Below, piece by piece: positions 57,830-64,000 of a stretch of 64,000 nucleotides of DNA. A program made the translations under genes and the position numbers. The DNA comes from Lineus longissimus (taxonomy: Eukaryota; Nemertea; Pilidiophora; Heteronemertea; Lineidae): assembly GCF_910592395.1 (NCBI RefSeq), contig NC_088313.1, positions 12,006,937 through 12,070,936 of the forward strand, written 5' to 3'. The notes beneath the pieces are model-generated. The model made no database searches. It saw only the letters and a list, made by a program, of their open reading frames with translations, and was not told the origin of the DNA. Numbering within the stretch: position 1 is the stretch's first letter; the number at the start of each line of letters is the position of its first letter.

Positions 57830-60800
57830 GAGTAATAGCCGATCAACTTCATTTGGAAATTGCAACTAATGCATGATGTACTTTTTCGTCAAGAGGTTGA
57901 TTCTCGCTGTCTGTAAGATAAGGGTCAAGATCGCTGAGATGTAAATTTTGGTTCGCTGCAAGTGGTGACCACTGGCGTTCTCTCTATCAGCTTGGTTTAT
58001 CCATGTTTATAGTCTCCCTTTGATGTTTTGTTATGTTAGAAAAACACACGTTCCACACCCACACACGAGTTCACGACATATAGTATTTATCTGTTCGATA
58101 CCTCGCTACTATAAATATATGTAATTACGAAATGGTTTATGTATATAATGAGTCACTTATGGTCAGAATATAGCCTAATTGATCTGTTTTCAATAATATT
58201 GACATCACATTGTCACAAAACACGTGATTCAGTCTTTGTATTGGATGCGCCTGACTTTAATTATCGTATGTCGCAGAACTGAAGTTTTCAGGGTGTGTTT
58301 TGTTAATCATTTTCTCATATTGATTGGATTTTCTTGGTAGAATACTGCATATTGGCGCTTACTCAAACTACAACTACTGGTGTTTATAGAACACAAAACG
58401 CTGTGTAAAATCGATTTCGAATCCTCTGATATCTCGCTGTGGCATTTTAATTTATCCCGCTCGCATTGATTACAAAAAAGACCCAGTGACAGACTGAACA
58501 AATTGTAGTTATGAATCAAAAAGGGCCGTGAAATTTCCTACTTTCGAACTAAACCACCCAAAGCCTCATTCACTAAGACGTGCCCCGAGGTTGTCGTCCA
58601 ATGATGTACAGGGATCAATACCAGGTAGAAATCGATCGATCAGTTCTCCGCGAGTGTCACATTGAGATAGAAACTGATCCACCTTCTACCCGTAGGCTAA
58701 TCCTGTCGACTTTTATTCGCTGCCGCAAGTCTGGCTCCATCTGCTGATTGATATTGTGCCGGGGTTGGACCGGTATTCCGGGATTTACACAGACTCTTAT
58801 TTGTTGACAGGTCGCTCATGTCGTTCCAATAAAAGAACTGATTTTCGTCTCTCGAAGTGATAGAATGATCCGTAATGACTCGTTGGCCATGCATGGCTTT
58901 GTTGCCGTTCAATAAACGCCGCTCTATTTTGATATATCAAAGTGACGGACCGAAACGGGTGTGCTGCGGCTGAATTTGGTGTCATTTCAAAGCGACGGAA
59001 ATGTTGCTCCAGTTGCCACATCTACGATCAAGTGTCACATGATCATGCAGTAACAACATATATCACTTTCCATCACAGCGTTTTGTGCACAACTTTGGCT
59101 GCAGTGCGCGATACAGTTCATTGGAACTTCAACACGGAGTGTCTTTGTCATTGTCGTCGAGAAAATATAACTCGACATCGTTAAGTCAGGTAGTATGACT
59201 TTTTTGGTGACGAACGATTGTTATCAATCTTTCTTGACACTTCTACAGGGTTGGTAATTATATGGTCATTTTGAGTGAATTTTCTTGTACAGTGGGATTC
59301 CGGGCATCGTCCGTGTTACAATCACCCTGGATTCGCCGTCTGACGTACCTTGCACAGTCATGACAGACGGTGGAGAAAAAACTGCATGATATGATTGCGT
59401 TACCCTGGATTTTTTTTCCTCTTTTACACTTCACAAATATAGGTTGCCTGGAAACGTATTCGGAGAAAGAAGCGAGCAATCTAGCAAATTGTCGTCACCT
59501 TGCAAATGCCAAATGTCACACAGGCTCGTAAAAACCAGTGCGCAAACTGAACCAGCCACGTTTTAGGTTGACTTTAGCAGTGTAGCGAGTTGGCGCAGAA
59601 CTGAGAGTTTGTCACTTTAATTGTGCCATATAACATCGATGAGATTAGGAGAAGACTGTGTATGTTGGCTGGAACAAATAGTCTGCTGATAATGAACTGA
59701 AAATGGCTAACAATAAAGAAGGTGCCCCGAAGAACTATTTCCCTTTGGATTTTTCTCACTTCACATTAAACGGAGTAATATTCCTTTTCCTGCTTCCGTC
59801 ACTGTGGTACCTATCAATTGTTTGATTATGATATAATAATGCGCTCAGAACGAGTAGAAAACCCTACCTGTTTACCGATAACATAACTAACTACGGGAAA
59901 AAGCTTCTTTTTTTTCATCAGGAAAATTCAAATTTTCCTGAGCGCCGTTATTTCATCGCGAATTGTTCTCACTATGTTCAACCCTTTGTAGCAGTATTCT
60001 ATATCTGCTTTCGTCACTGTGGTAAACCGATCCGTTTGTTTTTTTCCACTAAAATTGTTTTCACTCTTGGGATTAATCGAAGGAATCAGCTTAAAAGCAT
60101 CAGTGGCAAAACACGGGATACATTTACTTCACTGCATATATGACGTTGTTTGCTTCAGTTTTTTCAGACTCATACAACCAATTGTGTTCCTAGCACGTCT
60201 TTGTGTGGCATTTTTATGGCATTATTAAAAACCTGATAACATTTCTTCCTCAATTAATCCACAAAAACACATTTATATAAAATTTGTTTTCAAATAATAT
60301 TCCTTGTACAAAACAATGCGAGTCCGGTTCATGTCGCTCCAACTTTAATGACCAACTAGCTAGGCCTATTCAAGATTTGGTCAAGTTTTAAATTACCGGT
60401 AATACTTTCTGTAGACGTAGGCCTATCGTATGCATTTTACAAGAAGGCGTTTACTCCAAATACTGCAAGAGGGACGATTTGATTATATTTCTTCAGCTGC
60501 CTTTAATATACAATGTCCATGGTTGGGCCTTCAATTGAGATCCGTCGCCCGCGATAAATGATTAACACATTACGTTTAGGTTATATCACGATAATAGAGA
60601 GTTTGAGATCCGTAACGTATAGCAAAACTTATGCATACATGTATAATATTAAACATCCGGGTACGTCGAAACGTATCGAAAAATGATTCGAGAAAACCCA
60701 ATTCATGTGATCATGATGACGTATTCGTATCAGTAATGTAACATGAATGCGGATTCGATTCCATAAGTGCCGTGTGACCAATTACAGCTCGCCTTACAAA

Positions 60801-61485
60801 CGCGCGGTGTTTTGGCAAATGACTGACCTGGCTACGCTGTTGATGGCGAAAGACGGGAATAACCCCCCCCCCCTTATATACTGCTTGACGATCTGAATGG
60901 AATGCAACATCATGTCTGTTTTGGAGAATGATCGCATGGACTGGCTGAACCTGCGACTCTGAGCATTTCATGGCCCTATGTGCCCACCAAACATTACCGC
61001 TGTGTACAAGCGCGTCATAAGGAGAGGCTGCTATACTAACAGGAAGTACATTCCAATGACCAAATTCTTTGTTGTAAGGGGTTGACAAGTGCACATATTA
61101 CGCCGACGGGGTATAGCCCATTAAAAAATAGCCGATTCCTTTGAAATACCCTATCGTAAAAAAGAAAGTGACTCATGGACTCTACTTCGGGGAGATATAG
61201 CAACTCGTCAGTACACTGTGATTACACCTTCACCATGTGAACATGACATACACGCCATACTCTAGTTTCACATGTCTAAACCGTTTCTAAATATTCAAGA
61301 AATATGAGATATTACACCCATGGTCGTTCGATGCCATCATTCAATGTATCTAAACTCAATTTGGAGAGACAATCAGTTTGCGACACCGAGTTGTCCGATG
61401 GTGAAGACGTTACGGGCTTCGCCTTTGTGTCGATTTGGATTAAACTTTGACCGTAGGTACCGCCATTTTGGCTAGAACTGGAAAT
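57830..61485. other. Long interval with no supported gene
   Basis: A right terminus of the TTAA MITE family may sit at 58006-58024 ('tatagtctccctttgatg'). The minus frame 60711-61094 (127 codons) is unrecognised; on the same strand a TATA-like 'cagtatataagggg' lies near 60875, which could mark a promoter, but no gene follows. Nothing else is supported. Confidence 0.45.
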
Positions 61486-61492
61486 CCTAAAG

Positions 61493-61611
61493 CAATTAGA
61501 ACTCCTTCAAAACGTGGTGAATGCTCATTTAAAACCCTGGAGGCTGTTCTTTGGAAAATAAAGAACAGACTCGAAATGAGCAATCACTACATTTTGAAGG
61601 AGTTCTAATTG
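61493..61611. repeat. 119-bp perfect-ended hairpin
   Basis: The left 'caattagaactccttcaaaa' continues 'cgtggtgaatgctcattt'. The right is 'aaatgagcaatcactacatt' followed by 'ttgaaggagttctaattg'. The stem is about 38 bp with a few mismatches. The loop carries a nested inverted pair, 'ctgttcttt' with 'aaagaacag'. It could be a tiny MITE or a precursor-like RNA hairpin. A separate palindrome 'caagtatggattaatctat' plus 'acttg' lies at 61622-61645. Confidence 0.8.
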
Positions 61612-61649
61612 TTTTATGATGCAAGTATGGATTAATCTATACTTGCTAT

Positions 61650-63965
61650 GAGCTACATTTTGAAGGCACACTGTTGATGAAACTCATTTTTTCTAACAGA
61701 ACCCTAGCTACTTGTGACGAAAAAGATATAACACCCTCAACGTGTAAATTTAAACCCCGCATAAAATTTGATGTGAATGATTTTGAAATCAGAAGAAAAA
61801 GTTTGTTTTTGGTGGTAGTGTAGTTCGTTTCATTTTCCTAAAAATCGACTTGCGTTGTATGTGTAGACGATTACGTAATAGATTCGGCGCTGATCGATGA
61901 CGAGGACGGCATAAACGCATGAAAATATCTTGTCATAACTTTTGTATTCATCTAAGCGCCGTGAATAGAAAGCAGAAAAGGACCACAAAAAACAGGCTTT
62001 TCTCTCCGTTTCTGACTATCTGTTGGTGGTTGTGATTAGATATGAGATAATATAGTTTCCTCACTATATAAGCCGTATTATCTCAGTCGTGAGTCAACAG
62101 CCCTGCTAGCATGTGCATTTTAATTGAGGCTGGAATACTCGACCAATGTACAACTTATGATGGGAAAAATTAGTCCCATATTTGATGACGTATTTGGAGA
62201 AAAAAAAGTACAATGTACATGTATGCACGTATAAGTCTTGGTATAAGTTGCCGACCTCAGACTCTCTATAAGGCTACGCCCTGAACGGAAGTGACTAGGG
62301 TTTTCTAACCTCTCTGTGCAACCTGCGAAACAGGGGGCACCAGGTTTGCTAACTCCAGCAACTGGTCGGGTTGAATATGGTATTTAGAATTGATACTGAC
62401 ATTCATATACAGAAGCATTCACAGCCATGTCGTCTTTGAGACTTCATTACAGACATTTCCTCATTATTTCTCTATGTTATTACTGTTGTAGCCTTCGAAC
62501 TACAATTGCGTTGACTTAATCGATAAATTACATGGTTATGATTCACAGTTAATAAAGAAGACATGCAGCATGTTGAAAAATGGCAGATTTCATTTTATCT
62601 CTGTAATTAAAACGCACATCGCCCGGGGTGAAGTACTGAATGGAATAGTATGACACGAATGGGACAGGAGATGATCGCTTTTATCGTCGAAAGTATTAGA
62701 TTTTACAACTAATTTTGCTACAATAGGAGTAGCATGCTTTAGGCATTTATGTTAACACTTGAATCTCCAATGAAACAGTTCTTTCTGCGGTGAGTAGTAT
62801 TTGGCCGATAAAATCTACCGTCACGCGAAATGCTCGAGTACAACAACTACAAATGTAAGGTTGGAAAAGGTATTAAGTATTTCTTTTGCCTAATAAATGG
62901 ATGTCTTCGGTTATTGGTGAGCACTCTAGGAAACATAGATTCCGAAAAGTAGAAAAATCTAAGCCCGGAGCTACGACTATGATAGGCAGAACGTTAGCCA
63001 TGTGCCTCTTCACCTCCATTAGCAGGGAATTGCCAGTGGATATTACTTCTCGGGAAAGGATGAACAAAGTCGCTTTCTGTTGTTGTCACAAACATAGATT
63101 CATTATGACAATGCATTCACATGTTTTGCCTTCGGCTAGATTTTCGACCTTCTTTAATGGCTACAGTCGCTACTGAGGGATGGTTCTTACCGAAATATTC
63201 CGTGTTACTAGCGGTAGAAATAGGCAGACTTTGCAACTCTTACGAGGAGCTTCGAACGACAAAGAAAGAAATATGTATATATGGGCGTTTTATCGACAAC
63301 TGTTTTGGAAGAGTTTTCTGATCACTCGTGCTGCGAAATCTGAAAGCCTGTTTACGAGTGTCGCGTAAAGGAATCCGCACAGAACTTCATAGTTGATGAC
63401 ACCACAGACCTTCGTACTTCTTCGGTTGTAAGGGTTGCGAATCAAGCCTGCTTATGTCATGCAACGAGCCCAAGAAAGGTGTTTTTTCAATTGAGAAACA
63501 AACTAGCGAAAGTATATTGATACTGGTAACAAGCTGGTCAGCAGGGCCAAATTGGTTCATGACCTGTTGGTCCTGATTGAAGGACACTCACCTTTACCTG
63601 CTAGTTACGAGTGGGGGCCAAAATGAGAGCTGCTTTCGCAGCCAACTGCACCATTAGATTCACAGTGAAGTGGCTTTGGACATTGCATGTTGTTTTGTCC
63701 TGAGCTTATAATCAATACCGTCACCCTATTTGGTTCCTTTAATATTGATACTGGTATAAATGTCCTCGTATTGCAAAAGGTTGTTGATGTGTGCAAGCCT
63801 GGCCCAAAATCCGATAAATTATCCCCACATCAGTGAGTCTTCACGCCTGAAACTATTGGTGCACTGCTCAATTTACGGTAAGATGCGGCCGTTGACATGA
63901 TTGACACTGGCGCCCACGGCTATTCGCAATGCTCTTCATTGCGAGAAGATATTTGAATAAAATAC
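61650..63965. other. Non-coding interval
   Basis: Short overlapping frames near 62873-63368 on both strands have no motifs. No RNA gene or TIR pair recognised. Confidence 0.45.
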
Positions 63966-63969
63966 CTAT

Positions 63970-64000
63970 GACCGTCCCCTAGTCCGAAGACCCGCTAGTC
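63970..64000 (+). repeat. 'tagtccgaa' element, cut by window end
   Basis: 'accgtcccctagtccgaaga' followed by 'cccgctagtc' repeats the opening of the 26308 element almost exactly. The rest lies beyond the window. Confidence 0.8.

Noticed and set aside
60711-61094. 127-codon minus-strand ORF with a TATA-like sequence inside
   Set aside because: No motif; the TATA-like 'tatataagggg' overlaps the ORF rather than preceding it.

Overview
This window reads as animal nuclear DNA, most likely from a marine invertebrate. It has very low coding density, GT-AG introns, many non-autonomous DNA transposons, a tRNA-derived SINE and remnants of BEL/Pao LTR retrotransposons. The motif TAGGCCTA is frequent (near 3231, 19290, 19394, 52093, 60365 and 60418), as is the ACATGTA motif. 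Both remind me of echinoderm, hemichordate or lancelet genomes, but I cannot fix the phylum. There are no bacterial operons, rRNA, CRISPR arrays or phage genes, and almost all short ORFs look like chance.

Layout. 0-6 kb: a decayed BEL/Pao assemblage on the minus strand (RT fragment 1675-2333, gag-like fragments 4558-6026). Between these two pieces lies the best-supported gene, three + strand exons (2887-4039) ending a SAMD3-like/uncharacterised protein, with a MITE in its intron and another abutting the gag. 6.8-7.9 kb: a 1038-bp foldback element with a 6-bp target-site duplication (TSD). 12-18 kb: inverted repeats, a MITE, a doubtful cysteine-rich exon and a diverged tandem duplication. 20-27 kb: scattered repeat families, a SINE, a hAT-type MITE and a 'tagtccgaa' repeat.

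27.7-31.6 kb is the most structured region. Helentron/DINE-like ends enclose a small spliced ORF and three inverted-repeat elements, each lying completely inside the next. 32-33.5 kb: a 1082-bp element with TSD TTAGG, whose relative lies at 1.3-1.66 kb. 39-40.5 kb: a 514-bp element with an 8-bp TSD and a stray piece of its terminus. 44 kb: a minisatellite that is open in all six frames, inside a terminal-inverted-repeat (TIR) element. 47-58 kb: more TIR elements, a pogo-like MITE, a possible LINE tail, a 372-bp tandem duplication and a possible terminal exon at 56.2 kb. 58-64 kb is mostly featureless, apart from a hairpin and the start of a repeat cut by the window edge.

No pathway can be reconstructed. 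The interest lies in transposon architecture: nesting, possible gene capture, long palindromes and at least seven apparently distinct TIR families. All family assignments come from reading termini, TSDs and peptide motifs by eye; no database was consulted.
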